Origin: a virus
DNA: 31,937 bases
Reading direction: 5' to 3' (one strand)
IMG/VR virus record: IMGVR_UViG_3300042445_000512
Span: 1-31,937 of that record
Below the pieces are notes generated by a model. That model saw only the letters and a list, made by a program, of their open reading frames with translations, searched no databases and was not told where the DNA came from. The position numbers were made by a program, and so were the translations under genes. The first letter of the stretch is position 1. The number at the start of each line of letters is the position of its first letter. Shown piece after piece: positions 24,644 through 31,937 of this stretch.

Positions 24644-24856
24644 AGTCCGGTGGTGCTTGGCAGTTGTCAAAGAGCCGTTGCCGTCATCGTGTCCAACGAT
24701 CTCACCAAGCGGTCACACTTGGTACGGTCGGTGTTGCGGTCGGTGGCTTCGGAAGCGCCTCACGGCGTGTCGTTTCATCCACACTTTCCATCGGTGCCGT
24801 TCGGAGACGCCATCATCGGCGTGTCAGTTCAGTGGCAACCGCAACAACTGAGGATA

Positions 24857-24884
24857 AGTCTAAACGGTTGACAAGCACCGTCAA
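24857..24884 (-). promoter_or_regulatory. Weak minus-strand promoter candidate for the AAA+/VWA operon
   Basis: On the minus strand TTGACG (24884-24879), a 16-base spacer and TAGACT (24862-24857) resemble a sigma70 promoter. It would give a leader of about 370 bases that includes the hairpin cluster. The match is moderate and other starts are possible. Confidence 0.3.
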
Positions 24885-24915
24885 GGGTTCTGCGAAAGAT
24901 TGTCAAAAGTATTTT

Positions 24916-24940
24916 TAAGTCGCTGTGTGGCAACGACTTA
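24916..24940. promoter_or_regulatory. Perfect dyad TAAGTCG/CGACTTA (operator-like)
   Basis: TAAGTCG (24916-24922) and CGACTTA (24934-24940) are exact reverse complements separated by 11 bases, next to an AT-rich AGTATTTTTAAGT tract. It has no uridine tract on the output side of either strand, so an operator or replication element fits better than a terminator. Confidence 0.5.
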
Positions 24941-25078
24941 GATCAAAGGCTTGGCAAGATACCGAGGGGAGGCATCACAAATATGCTCTCGGGCTTTCTG
25001 GGCTTTGACAGCATTTGATTGAATTTGCGGCACATATAGAACGAGGGGCTTTGACTTGCCAAACGTGGTCAACGTGGT

Positions 25079-25129
25079 GGCGGGCAAACGGGCGGGAAGT
25101 GGCGGGAAGGTGGCGGGATGTTTGCGGGA
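25079..25129 (+). repeat. Helically phased GGCGGGA repeats
   Basis: GGCGGGC/GGCGGGA copies begin at 25079, 25091, 25101 and 25112, and a partial GCGGGA follows at 25124. Steps are 12, 10 and 11 bp and then about 11-12 bp, close to one helical turn, so all copies would face the same side of the DNA. This is an iteron-like arrangement of possible protein-binding sites. Confidence 0.6.
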
Positions 25130-25193
25130 TGCTTGCACACCTTGGCGCTGTCGGTGTCACGTTGCCCCGTGCGTGTTCTATTGACTCGCCCCG

Positions 25194-25311
25194 TTGACAA
25201 GGCAACCCGCTGGCAAGTGGAGCGGCACGGGGCCGAGAGACGTGGCGGCGGGTTGACGTTTGACACGGCAAACGATGGGCGGGCGGCGTTTGACAGTGGC
25301 AAAGCGGCAAA
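25194..25311 (+). repeat. Iteron-like TTTGACA-N-GGCAAA repeats
   Basis: TTGACA-A-GGCAA (25194-25205), TTTGACA-C-GGCAAA (25259-25272) and TTTGACA-GT-GGCAAA (25289-25303), with a further GGCAAA at 25306, form a family of composite repeats. Related TTTGACA copies lie at 25004-25010 and, on the minus strand, at 24665-24671 and 24901-24907. No well-placed -10 elements accompany them. Confidence 0.55.
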
Positions 25312-25452
25312 GCCGGGCATAGATCGCGCGTTCTTTTGCCAGCCGCGAGCCACCCGCGACCCCCCCCTACCCCCGCCGACGACGGCCCGCCTATAGCCAC
25401 CACCATCACTCGGTCAGATGACGCTTGGTACAAGTCAACAAGACACTTGCCG

Positions 25453-25482
25453 TTGGCATGAACACGACGGGAGCGTTATACT
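25453..25482 (+). promoter_or_regulatory. Sigma70-like promoter for the packaging/head operon
   Basis: TTGGCA (25453-25458), an 18-base spacer and TATACT (25477-25482) match the consensus at five of six positions each. It lies 42 bases upstream of the terminase small subunit start and is the best promoter-like sequence in the window. Confidence 0.65.
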
Positions 25483-25524
25483 AGGGGGCAGTCACCGAAA
25501 GCAAAAAACAGAGGGGGTATAGTT

Positions 25525-25995
25525 ATGGCAACGACAGAAGCACGACGAGCAGAGATTGTGGAACTGGTGCTGGATCAGATGGCCGAAGGGCAGTTGTTGG
25601 CGGATACGGTACGGAAGCTGTCGAGGGCAGGAGAAAAAAGTATCACTCCCGGTATGGTCCGACAGTGGATTGTCCGGGATGAAACGCTGGGGAAGCGGTA
25701 TGCCCGGATGAAGGTGATGCTGGGGCAGGCATTGGCAGAGGAAGCCATTGTGGTAGCACGGGAAAGCACGTCGAGTACGACAGCGATGGATCGGGTGTTG
25801 ATTGATACGTTGAAGTGGGCGGCATCAAAGGCCAACCCACTGGAGTATGGGGAGAAGCAGACCGTAGAGCATCAGGGCACACAAACGCTACAGGTGAAGG
25901 TTGTGGAAGATGATGCGCCAGTACGGAATGAGAAGGCGCTGAAGAATGTGATGGTAGCGGCAACCTTGGCAATTGGAGCAGGAGTAGGGGGGTGA
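25525..25995 (+). CDS. Terminase small subunit
   Basis: The ATG follows AGAGGGGGTATAG. The 156-residue product shows the pattern of Sf6-type small terminases: an N-terminal helix-turn-helix-like part (residues about 5-45), then W48 with RDE at 51-53, Y59, a central long helix, MDRVLIDTLKWAASKANP (88-105) and YGEK (108-111). These proteins form rings that bind the packaging site and hand DNA to the large subunit. The last 40 residues are less conserved and end in Ala/Gly. It stands directly before the large subunit, but the two are separated by an unusual 163-base spacer. Confidence 0.8.
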   Translation: MATTEARRAEIVELVLDQMAEGQLLADTVRKLSRAGEKSITPGMVRQWIVRDETLGKRYARMKVMLGQALAEEAIVVARESTSSTTAMDRVLIDTLKWAASKANPLEYGEKQTVEHQGTQTLQVKVVEDDAPVRNEKALKNVMVAATLAIGAGVGG

Positions 25996-26019
25996 CTGGA
26001 GTGACGGGGGTAGTAGGGA

Positions 26020-26042
26020 GGGGGGTGACTGCACAGTCACCC
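26020..26042. repeat. GGGTGACT hairpin downstream of the small terminase gene
   Basis: GGGTGACT (26023-26030) and AGTCACCC (26035-26042) form an eight-pair stem with a GCAC loop. No uridine tract follows, so it is not a typical terminator. The string GGGGGGTGACTG also occurs just upstream, at about 25986-25997 across the end of the small terminase gene, making a direct repeat of the left arm. Confidence 0.7.
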
Positions 26043-26085
26043 TAACGAGTAACAGCAACAGACTCTTGTTAGTAACAGAGAAACA

Positions 26086-26158
26086 GAGTAACTGAGTAAC
26101 TGAGTAACTGAGTAACTGAGTAACTAAGGAACTAGTAGACTAGTTAACTAGAGAGACT
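26086..26158 (+). repeat. 8-bp tandem array between the terminase genes
   Basis: GAGTAACT is repeated five times without change (26086-26125). It is followed by degenerate units AAGGAACT, AGTAGACT, AGTTAACT and AGAGAGACT (the last has nine bases), ending one base before the terminase large subunit ATG. All units end in ACT. CTAGTTAACTAG (26140-26151) is a perfect palindrome within the array. The repeats put stop codons in all three plus frames. Confidence 0.92.
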
Positions 26159-27502
26159 ATGGCATCGGTTCGTGGAAAGCATAAACATGGCGCTTCATCC
26201 GCTGGAGAGGTTGAAGTCCGCCTCCACAGACGGCATCCGGGGCAGGTGGCTATTGCCACACACCCTGCCCGATTTCGGGTGGTGATGTGTGGACGGCGGT
26301 GGGGGAAGTCGGCCTGTGGCATCCGAGAAGCCAGCGATGTGGCGATTGCAGGACAGCCTGTGGGGTGGTTTGCGCCATCCTATAAGCTGGCGCTGGAGGC
26401 GTGGCGGGAGCTGGTAGACCGCTTGGCCCCTATCACGGCCCGCATGAACGAGCAGGATAAGCGGCTGGAACTGGTGACGGGCGGGATTATTGAGGTGTGG
26501 ACGCTGGATACCCCCGATCCTGCCCGAGGCCGCAAATATGCGCTAGTGGTGATCGACGAAGCCGGGATTACACGGGATTTGCTGGAAGTCTGGCAGTCCG
26601 CAATCCGCCCCACACTGGTTGACCTGAAGGGTCGGGCGCTAATCTTGGGCACCCCAAAGGGCCGGAGACATGGGTTTGTCGTGTTATTCAACCGTGGGTT
26701 AGGCGAAGACCCCGATTGGGCATCCTTCCGTGCCTCAACGCTAGAAAACCCGTACATCCCCGCCGAAGAGGTGGAAGCCGCCCGTCGAGAGTTGCCGCCC
26801 GAAGTGTTTGCTCAAGAATTTGAAGGCATCCCGACCGACGACGGCGCAAATCCATTCGGTCTTGAGGCCATCCGTGCCAGTATCGGCCCGTTGTCTGACC
26901 AGCCCGTGGTGGTCTATGGCGTCGATTTGGCCCGAAGCATGGACTTCACCGTGTTGGTGGGGTTTGACGCCTACCGCCGAGTGGCCTTTCTTGACCGCTG
27001 GCAGGCTCCGTGGGCCACGACAAAGGCTCGGATAAGGGGTAGGGTAGGGGACACGCCTGTCGTGGCTGACGCGACGGGGGTTGGCGATGCCATTGTGGCG
27101 GACCTGCAAGTCATGGGGGTGAACGTTACCCCGCACGTCTTTACCCAGTCGTCCAAGCTCCGCCTCATGCAACGCATGGTCGCCGCCTTCCAAGGCAAAG
27201 AACTCACTCTGCCTGATGACGAGTCCGCCCGATGGCTCACGTCGGAGATGGAAGCCTTTGAGTTTACCTACACGGCGACAGGCGTCCGATACGAAGCGCC
27301 ATCTGGGTTCCACGATGACGGCGTGATGGCGGTGGCGTTGGCGTTGCACGGCTGGGATCGGGTGCAGGGGGCGGTACCTGAAGCCCCAGTGGGGTTGCGG
27401 CAAATTGTGGACGACCCCTATGTTTCTCCTGAAGATGGGGCAAGAGGGATATTTCAGCCCGCTGGAGACTTCCAATCGCAACTGCCCGGAACGGGCTGGT
27501 AA
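26159..27502 (+). CDS. Terminase large subunit (ATPase and nuclease)
   Basis: The 447-residue protein has an ATPase half and a nuclease half. Walker A is GRRWGKS (45-51), Walker B is ALVVIDEAG with D133-E134, and motif III is LGTPKG (163-168). The nuclease acids are D256 in YGVDLARSMDFT, D304 in VVADATG and D386-D387 in FHDDG. It is the motor that cuts and pumps DNA into the procapsid. The ATG abuts the octamer array and has only AGAGAG directly before it, so its ribosome binding site is weak or unusual. The N-terminal ~25 residues are basic. The length is near the short end for such enzymes. Confidence 0.94.
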   Translation: MASVRGKHKHGASSAGEVEVRLHRRHPGQVAIATHPARFRVVMCGRRWGKSACGIREASDVAIAGQPVGWFAPSYKLALEAWRELVDRLAPITARMNEQDKRLELVTGGIIEVWTLDTPDPARGRKYALVVIDEAGITRDLLEVWQSAIRPTLVDLKGRALILGTPKGRRHGFVVLFNRGLGEDPDWASFRASTLENPYIPAEEVEAARRELPPEVFAQEFEGIPTDDGANPFGLEAIRASIGPLSDQPVVVYGVDLARSMDFTVLVGFDAYRRVAFLDRWQAPWATTKARIRGRVGDTPVVADATGVGDAIVADLQVMGVNVTPHVFTQSSKLRLMQRMVAAFQGKELTLPDDESARWLTSEMEAFEFTYTATGVRYEAPSGFHDDGVMAVALALHGWDRVQGAVPEAPVGLRQIVDDPYVSPEDGARGIFQPAGDFQSQLPGTGW

Positions 27503-27506
27503 GCAC

Positions 27507-27890
27507 ATGGAGAGTACAGGAATGGAAGCGGTGTTGAGCAAGCTGAGTAAGAAGCTGGGGCGGAAGCCCATGCTCCGCCGCAAAGGACTGACCACCAGTG
27601 ATGCCCCCAAAATGCCCGGCATGACCGTGGTGATTGGCATGGGCAAGCCGATAGGCAAGAAGGGCGCGTTTGCCAAGCGGGATGAGAAGGGCTATCCGAT
27701 GGACGACGAGGGTGGAGCGGGTGGCGACGACGAGGAGATGGTGACAGAAACCAGCCCCGAAGGACTGTCGGCCAAACTCGATGCGCTGATGGAACGGCTG
27801 GACGCCATCGAAGAAAAGATGGGCATGAACGAAGAAGACGATGACGAGATGGACGACGAAGACAACTCCGACATGGAGGAGGAAGACTGA
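27507..27890 (+). CDS. Acidic hypothetical protein downstream of terminase
   Basis: The ATG at 27507 begins four bases after the terminase stop; an ATG at 27522, with AGGA directly before it, is an alternative. The product (127 residues) is basic at first (KLSKKLGRKPMLRRKG), then has a middle coiled-coil segment (LSAKLDALMERLDAIEEKMG), and ends in a very acidic tail (NEEDDDEMDDEDNSDMEEED). Such charge polarity is seen in scaffold-like and assembly proteins, but a presumed scaffold follows the portal, so this one is left unnamed. It is coupled to the next gene by TGATG. Confidence 0.68.
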   Translation: MESTGMEAVLSKLSKKLGRKPMLRRKGLTTSDAPKMPGMTVVIGMGKPIGKKGAFAKRDEKGYPMDDEGGAGGDDEEMVTETSPEGLSAKLDALMERLDAIEEKMGMNEEDDDEMDDEDNSDMEEED

Positions 27891-28195
27891 TGCTTGAGAA
27901 TCCAGCCATCACGTTGGCGATCAAGATGGTGTCCCCGATTGTGGTCGGGTTTGCCACCCCGTTCGCGGTCGATGCCGTGAAGCGAGGATCGGCGTTGGTC
28001 AATAAGGCCCCGACCTATGCCAAGCAGGGTCTTGCCATTGCAATCGCCTCTCTCGGCACCGCCCTCACCGCCATCCTCGGCGTGGATGTTCCCGCTGATC
28101 TGGCGGCATGGGACGGCGAAGTGGTGAAGGCGATGGTCGCAGGTTTCCTCGCCATTGCCATCAAGCAGCACAAGCAGTTGAAGAAGGCCAAGTAG
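27890..28195 (+). CDS. Second holin-like membrane protein
   Basis: The 101-residue protein has hydrophobic spans at about 14-28, 46-64 and 80-92 separated by charged loops, and a basic C-terminus (KQHKQLKKAK). Segment 46-64 is QGLAIAIASLGTALTAILG. This layout fits a small class I-type holin or another inner-membrane phage protein. It is not next to the endolysin, which already has a holin-like partner, so it could also be an antiholin or be unrelated to lysis. It overlaps the preceding gene by one base. Confidence 0.6.
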   Translation: MLENPAITLAIKMVSPIVVGFATPFAVDAVKRGSALVNKAPTYAKQGLAIAIASLGTALTAILGVDVPADLAAWDGEVVKAMVAGFLAIAIKQHKQLKKAK

Positions 28196-28199
28196 TCAC

Positions 28200-28469
28200 A
28201 TGGCCTCCCCGGCGTGGCAGCGGAAGGAAGGGCAAAACCCAGACGGGGGACTTAACGCCGCCGGTCGCGCTTCGTTGCGGGCGGCTGGCAAAGATATCAA
28301 ACCGCCTGTCAAAGCAGCGGAAGCGGCCAAAAGCCCAACGTCTGCCAAACGACGGATCGCGTTTTGTAAGCGGATGAAGGGGATGAAAGCCAAGCTGACC
28401 AGTGCAGCAACGGCCCGTGACCCAGATTCGCGGATCAACAAGTCACTTCGTGCGTGGGACTGCAATTAA
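28200..28469 (+). CDS. Conserved small basic phage protein (DUF6321-like)
   Basis: The 89-residue protein starts MASPAWQRKEGQNPDGGLNA, then has RIAFCKRMKGMKAKLTSAA and ends DPDSRINKSLRAWDCN. I recognise this pattern (PAWQRKEG, GLNAxGR, FCxRMKGMK, DPxSRINKxLRxW) from many phages, where I recall it as DUF6321; the number is from memory. It is basic and may bind nucleic acid. It is typically found near packaging and portal genes, as here. Its molecular role is not known to me. Confidence 0.8.
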   Translation: MASPAWQRKEGQNPDGGLNAAGRASLRAAGKDIKPPVKAAEAAKSPTSAKRRIAFCKRMKGMKAKLTSAATARDPDSRINKSLRAWDCN

Positions 28470-28484
28470 CGTCAGGAGATAACG

Positions 28485-28811
28485 ATGTCTGTTGGAAACT
28501 TGCTCAAAAGCACGACGACCGTTGCCGCTGCACAAGACGCCGCCACCATCTCGGGCTTGCCCAGTGTGGGATCGGTCGGCATCCAGATCACGGGCACCTT
28601 CTCCGCCACGATCACGTTTGAAGGCACGGTCGATGGCGCAACCTACGTCGCCCTCAACTGTCTTCCCAGCAACAGCGGGACAGCGGCCTCGACGGCAACA
28701 GCGGTGGGTGCCTTTACGGTGTCGTCTGGCGGGTATGCGGCGATTCGGGCACGGTGTTCGGCCTACACTTCTGGCTCGCCCGTCCTGACCGTCCGCTACG
28801 TCGGATCGTGA
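28485..28811 (+). CDS. Small beta-sandwich structural protein
   Basis: CAGGAGATAACG precedes the ATG. The 108-residue product is beta-rich with VGIQITGTFSATITFEGTVD, then DGATYVALN and a final SPVLTVRYVG. This resembles small Ig-like or decoration-type phage proteins that carry the phrase FEGTVDGxTYVAL. A capsid decoration or tail accessory role is likely but not shown. Its TGA overlaps the GTG of the next gene. Confidence 0.68.
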   Translation: MSVGNLLKSTTTVAAAQDAATISGLPSVGSVGIQITGTFSATITFEGTVDGATYVALNCLPSNSGTAASTATAVGAFTVSSGGYAAIRARCSAYTSGSPVLTVRYVGS

Positions 28812-29092
28812 CCGAATTTCTGCTTCGTATCCTGTGGCCGCTGGTGCTGGTCTACGGCATTTATCAGGGCTGTGCAACGGTCAAGCTCTTTGCCCCGTAT
28901 CGGGATACAAGTCCGGTGGAAGAAGACCCGTATACGGTCCATGTGCCTGAAGATTTGGTCGCTGTCGTGTTGCAGTACACCGATAGCTGGGCGCAGGAAG
29001 ATGTGATGAAGTCCATCCGTGAAAAGTACGCCACGTTGCGGGACTGGAACGCAGTCCGCTCGGCCTTTGGTGTTGGGAGGATTGACGCATGA
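28808..29092 (+). CDS. Membrane-anchored hypothetical protein (94 aa)
   Basis: The GTG at 28808 overlaps the stop of the preceding gene (GTGA). The product starts with a hydrophobic segment (TEFLLRILWPLVLVYGIY, residues about 2-19) like a signal anchor. An acidic and aromatic part follows with VPEDLVAVVLQYTDSWAQED. The C-terminus (REKYATLRDWNAVRSAFG) is helical. It overlaps the portal gene by four bases (ATGA). No known domain was recognised. Confidence 0.65.
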   Translation: MTEFLLRILWPLVLVYGIYQGCATVKLFAPYRDTSPVEEDPYTVHVPEDLVAVVLQYTDSWAQEDVMKSIREKYATLRDWNAVRSAFGVGRIDA

Positions 29093-31374
29093 CGGGACCG
29101 ATGTTCTTTGACGACAACGACCCGATGGGGTTGTTGGCTGACGGCACCGCGACCGTCCCCTCCCTCGACGGCCCGATCCTCGAAACGGAGATGCTTCGGG
29201 CAATGGAAGGGTTGTCCAACGACCCGCTTGGCCCGAACGAGAAGGTCGCGCCCAACCCGCCGTCGAACAACACCAACACCGCCGCCGAAAACGATGCCAG
29301 CTTGCAGCGGGCGTTGTACGGGTACGACTTCCCCGGCGCAGATGGGCAAGACGACATCGACCCGTCTGCGTGGTCGTCGTGGTGCCGTGGCTTGTGGGAG
29401 GGTCGGCGGGATGCGGTGCAGATGCACCTCCACCTCGTCGAACGCAACCGCCTCTTCCGTGCAGGCCAGCAATGGATTTCGGCCAACGGCATGGGTCCGT
29501 GGCGGGAACCGGCGCGTCCGCGTGATGCGGCCCGTGTGGTGTACAACATGGTCGATAAAGCGTTGGATCAGCGGTTGCAGATTCTGATGGATCAGAAGCC
29601 CGGCTTCTCCGTCACGCCCGTCACGCAAGACCCCGAAGATCGTCGGAAGGCGCAAGCCCAACAGATGGCGCTGGAGTACCAGTATGAGCAGCAAGAGATG
29701 CAGCGTATGGCGAGGGAAGCCAGTTTCTGGGCGCAAACGGACGGCATTTCCTTCTGGCACGAGTACTGGGACCCAAATCGTGGACCGTGGGACGAGCGCA
29801 TGGGCGATCTTGCTGGGCAGAAGAAGCCCATGGGCGATATTGGCTGTCAAACGCTTCGGGTGGAGCAGGTTCGTGTCTCGCCAAACGCGACCGCGACCCA
29901 ACGCCCGCACTGGGTCATCATTCGTGAGGTGATTTCTCGGAGTGAGGCGGCATATCGGTATGGCGTGACGGGATTGGACGCCGCCAACACGATGCTGTCC
30001 ACGAGCAATGGCCCGACGTACAGCGGCAGTGAAGGGATTGGCGCATGGGTTCTCTCGCAGACCACGATTGGCGAAGGCCAGCGGTTGCGGGATGAGGATG
30101 TGACGGAACGGTTTACGGTCTATCTCCAGCCGCACCCCGATGTGCTGCCAGAAGGCTTGCAAATGGTGGTCGTTGGCGATGAAGTCGTGTTCGGACCCTC
30201 ACCCCTTCTGTGGAACACGATTCCACTGGTCCCAGTCCGCGACGGTTCCAGCGACCCCAGTTACTATCCGCGCCCGGTCATGGAGCAATGGATAGATCAC
30301 CAGATGCGGATCAATGCGTTGTTGTCCAAGTGGGTCGAGAACATCCGCGTGAACGCTGGCGGACGGTTTTTGACGCGCCCGAACGCTATTGCGACCGAAA
30401 CGTTCATGGGTGGCGTAACGTCCATGATCGAAATTCGTGGCGCAGGTCCGATGTCGGACAGCATCCAGCCCGTCAACGGGTTTAGTGTTGGCAACGATGT
30501 CAAAGAAGCACTGGCGTTGGAGAAGAGCGCCTTTGAAAACGCTTCGGGCTACAATGCCGTGAGTCGTGGGCAGGTGACGGGCGAATCGGGCCGTGCCATC
30601 ATTGCCAGCCGTGAACAGTTGGAGCGGGTCTTTAGCCCCGGCGTCAATGCCTTGGCGATGGCCTTCACTGACTGGGGCAAAATCACGTTGGCAGGGATGT
30701 CGTGGGGCTATGATATGCCTCGCTCGCTTGGCGCAGTTGGCAAGGGTCGTCCTGACCTTGCCCGTGCCGTGTCGGCGTCGGACTTTGACGGACAGAGCGA
30801 TGTGAAGGTCGAAGCCTCGTCGATGATGCCGATGCCGCTGGCGTTCCGTATGTATATGCTGGACAACTGGCTCCAGACGGGCGTGATCGACATGAAGGAA
30901 TATCGCCGTCGCCAGATGTTTGCCGTGGCAGGGGACATCTCCACGCCAGACTCGGATCAAGAAGCACGGGCCAAGCGGGTGGCAGATGCCATTCGGATGC
31001 AGACGCCCGTGCCCGAGATGCGGTGGCAGGACAACGAAGCGATTCACCAAGATGTGCTGGAACGCGAGTTACTGCTCCAAGACGACGTAGAACCGTCCGT
31101 CATTGCCGCTGCACAAGAGCGGTGGGTAGCACTGGCAAACCAAGCGCAGCAGAAACAAGGAGGAGGACCGCCGCAGGAAGGTGGTCCTGCTGGTGCTGGC
31201 CCAGAACGCGGACCTGCCGCAGCCAGTGTACCAAATATCACACCGGGACAGTTACCGCTTGCCAGTGGCAATCCGCCGATTGGGGTCACCAACCTTCTTC
31301 AACAGAATTTGGCTGGCATCCCAGAGGCAGAGCAGTCCGCACAGCAAGCTGACATCTTATCCCGACAGCAATAG
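29089..31374 (+). CDS. Portal protein (P22-like)
   Basis: The 761-residue protein resembles the P22-type portal in length and pattern. Recognisable parts are VVYNMVDKALDQRLQILMDQ (about 149-168), a helical block with many Gln and Glu, the WxEYWDPxRGPW phrase near 225, and SRGQVTGESGRAIIASREQL (about 491-510), which is typical of the wing/stem region of these portals. The C-terminal ~80 residues are Gln/Pro/Gly-rich and perhaps flexible. Portals form the twelve-subunit ring through which DNA is packaged. It is joined to the preceding gene by ATGA and follows the terminase genes, as expected. Confidence 0.88.
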   Translation: MTGPMFFDDNDPMGLLADGTATVPSLDGPILETEMLRAMEGLSNDPLGPNEKVAPNPPSNNTNTAAENDASLQRALYGYDFPGADGQDDIDPSAWSSWCRGLWEGRRDAVQMHLHLVERNRLFRAGQQWISANGMGPWREPARPRDAARVVYNMVDKALDQRLQILMDQKPGFSVTPVTQDPEDRRKAQAQQMALEYQYEQQEMQRMAREASFWAQTDGISFWHEYWDPNRGPWDERMGDLAGQKKPMGDIGCQTLRVEQVRVSPNATATQRPHWVIIREVISRSEAAYRYGVTGLDAANTMLSTSNGPTYSGSEGIGAWVLSQTTIGEGQRLRDEDVTERFTVYLQPHPDVLPEGLQMVVVGDEVVFGPSPLLWNTIPLVPVRDGSSDPSYYPRPVMEQWIDHQMRINALLSKWVENIRVNAGGRFLTRPNAIATETFMGGVTSMIEIRGAGPMSDSIQPVNGFSVGNDVKEALALEKSAFENASGYNAVSRGQVTGESGRAIIASREQLERVFSPGVNALAMAFTDWGKITLAGMSWGYDMPRSLGAVGKGRPDLARAVSASDFDGQSDVKVEASSMMPMPLAFRMYMLDNWLQTGVIDMKEYRRRQMFAVAGDISTPDSDQEARAKRVADAIRMQTPVPEMRWQDNEAIHQDVLERELLLQDDVEPSVIAAAQERWVALANQAQQKQGGGPPQEGGPAGAGPERGPAAASVPNITPGQLPLASGNPPIGVTNLLQQNLAGIPEAEQSAQQADILSRQQ

Positions 31375-31383
31375 GATCGCAGC

Positions 31384-31937
31384 ATGGACCTCGGTGAAGC
31401 AATTTCCAGTGCCGTCGCAAGCGCCCTCCCACCACAGCAAGACACGGCTGTGGCTGAGGATGCCGAAGAGACACTGGCTCCAGATGCAGCAGACGATGGC
31501 GGAGACGCAGTAGAGGACGCTGGGGAATCAGAAGACCTTGGCGATCAACCCAATATGCCAGAAGGATACGTTGCCGTTCCAACGGTGACGGATGATCTGG
31601 CCACAGAGTTTGCCCTCTACGATGCAGATGGAGAGGTAGAAGTCCCGAACTTGATGGTCGAGTACAAGGCCAACGGGAAGATGCGGAGTGACCGCTTGGA
31701 TCAAGTGGTGAAGCTGGCCCAGTGGGGCGTGTACAACAAAGATCGGGAAGAAAAGGTCCAGCAGGTTGAGCAAGTTGCTCAACAGGTCTATCAGGAGCGC
31801 GAGGAACTCGCTGCCCTGCTGTCGGAACGAGAAGAGCAGATTGAAAAGCTGTTGATGGACGACGATTTTCTGATGGCCGTGCGTGATGCGTATGGTGAAC
31901 AGAACTCGCCGGAAAGTAGGGCCGCTCGCGCAGAACA
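31384..31937 (+). CDS. Probable scaffold protein, truncated by window end
   Basis: The frame starts nine bases after the portal stop and runs off the window end, so the C-terminus is missing. The visible ~184 residues begin MDLGEAISSAVASALPPQQD. The N-terminal ~65 residues are strongly acidic, and a helical, coiled-coil-like region follows from RSDRLDQVVKLAQWGVYN onward with many Glu, Gln and Val. That composition and the place directly after the portal fit a head scaffolding protein that guides capsid assembly. No protease motif was seen in the visible part. Confidence 0.65.
   Translation, partial: MDLGEAISSAVASALPPQQDTAVAEDAEETLAPDAADDGGDAVEDAGESEDLGDQPNMPEGYVAVPTVTDDLATEFALYDADGEVEVPNLMVEYKANGKMRSDRLDQVVKLAQWGVYNKDREEKVQQVEQVAQQVYQEREELAALLSEREEQIEKLLMDDDFLMAVRDAYGEQNSPESRAARAE

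Larger units (their letters stand above)
24486..25524. other. Intergenic region between divergent operons (1039 bp)
   Basis: No convincing gene was found here; short open frames lack ribosome binding sites and protein-like composition. It holds a hairpin cluster (24515-24643), a weak minus-strand promoter candidate, a dyad (24916-24940), GGCGGGA repeats (25079-25129), TTTGACA/GGCAAA repeats and a plus-strand promoter (25453-25482). An origin, a packaging signal or a control region are all possible. Confidence 0.7.

Noticed and set aside
24650-24871. Plus-strand 73-aa frame in the large intergenic region
   Set aside because: There is no promoter or ribosome binding site in front of it, three overlapping frames are open over the same stretch, and none looks like a protein.
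25992-26045. 17-codon GTG frame after the small terminase gene
   Set aside because: It is coupled by GTGA, but its sequence is formed by the hairpin and repeats and has no protein-like features.
26741-27676. Minus-strand frame of 311 aa opposite the terminase large subunit
   Set aside because: The plus strand carries complete terminase motifs; the antisense product shows no domain.
28864-30162. Long minus-strand frame of 432 aa opposite the portal gene
   Set aside because: It lies antisense to a clear portal gene with coherent family motifs, and its own translation is Arg/His/Pro-rich without domains. Long antisense frames are common in GC-rich coding DNA.

Overview
The window is a contiguous stretch of a tailed double-stranded DNA bacteriophage genome. 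The genes are tightly packed and often joined by TAATG, ATGA or GTGA overlaps. Recognisable hallmarks are a terminase large subunit, a portal protein, a tail-assembly chaperone, an M15-type endolysin, a primase-helicase, a RusA-like resolvase and giant glycine-rich virion proteins. No ribosomal RNA, tRNA, CRISPR array, insertion sequence or integrase was seen. The host cannot be named from the sequence. The large internal proteins and the gene order (packaging, portal, presumed scaffold at the right edge; tail proteins, internal virion proteins and lysis at the left) suggest a podovirus-like phage, but this is inference. The major capsid gene and most tail genes lie outside the window.

Region by region. 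Positions 1-2154 hold the end of a tail or adhesin protein that is a seven-bladed beta-propeller, a helical accessory protein, a tail-assembly chaperone and a small tail protein. Positions 2228-13225 hold four consecutive virion-type genes (220, 912, 322 and 2199 aa). The last is a giant polyvalent protein with a GNAT-like region, an ESQSD-type domain and glycine-zipper segments, probably packaged in the virion and ejected. Positions 13235-14013 are a holin-like protein and an endolysin, closed by a terminator. After a small regulatory gap with two GTAGTCAAC boxes, 14152-20528 is the replication and recombination operon: an OB-fold-like protein, two HTH proteins, a Cas4/RecB-like nuclease, a winged-helix replication protein, the primase-helicase, a RusA-like resolvase and several tiny genes. 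A terminator able to work in both directions ends it at about 20550.

Positions 20655-24485 form the only minus-strand operon. A MoxR/CobS-type AAA+ ATPase is followed by a large protein that combines an HExxH metallopeptidase-like motif with a C-terminal von Willebrand A domain, and then by three or four small genes. Upstream is a 1039-bp region without a convincing gene (24486-25524). It carries a run of hairpins, a 7-bp dyad, GGCGGGA repeats phased at about 11 bp, TTTGACA/GGCAAA repeats, and a good sigma70-like promoter pointing right.

That promoter would drive the packaging and head operon (25525-31937): terminase small subunit, terminase large subunit, an acidic protein, a second holin-like membrane protein, two conserved small phage proteins, a membrane-anchored protein, the portal, and the start of a probable scaffold. 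The two terminase genes are separated by an unusual 163-bp spacer that contains a GGGTGACT hairpin and an array of 8-bp units running up to the terminase start codon. The strongest candidates for something undescribed are the AAA+/metallopeptidase-VWA operon with its structured leader, the octamer array between the terminase genes, and the repeat-rich intergenic region.
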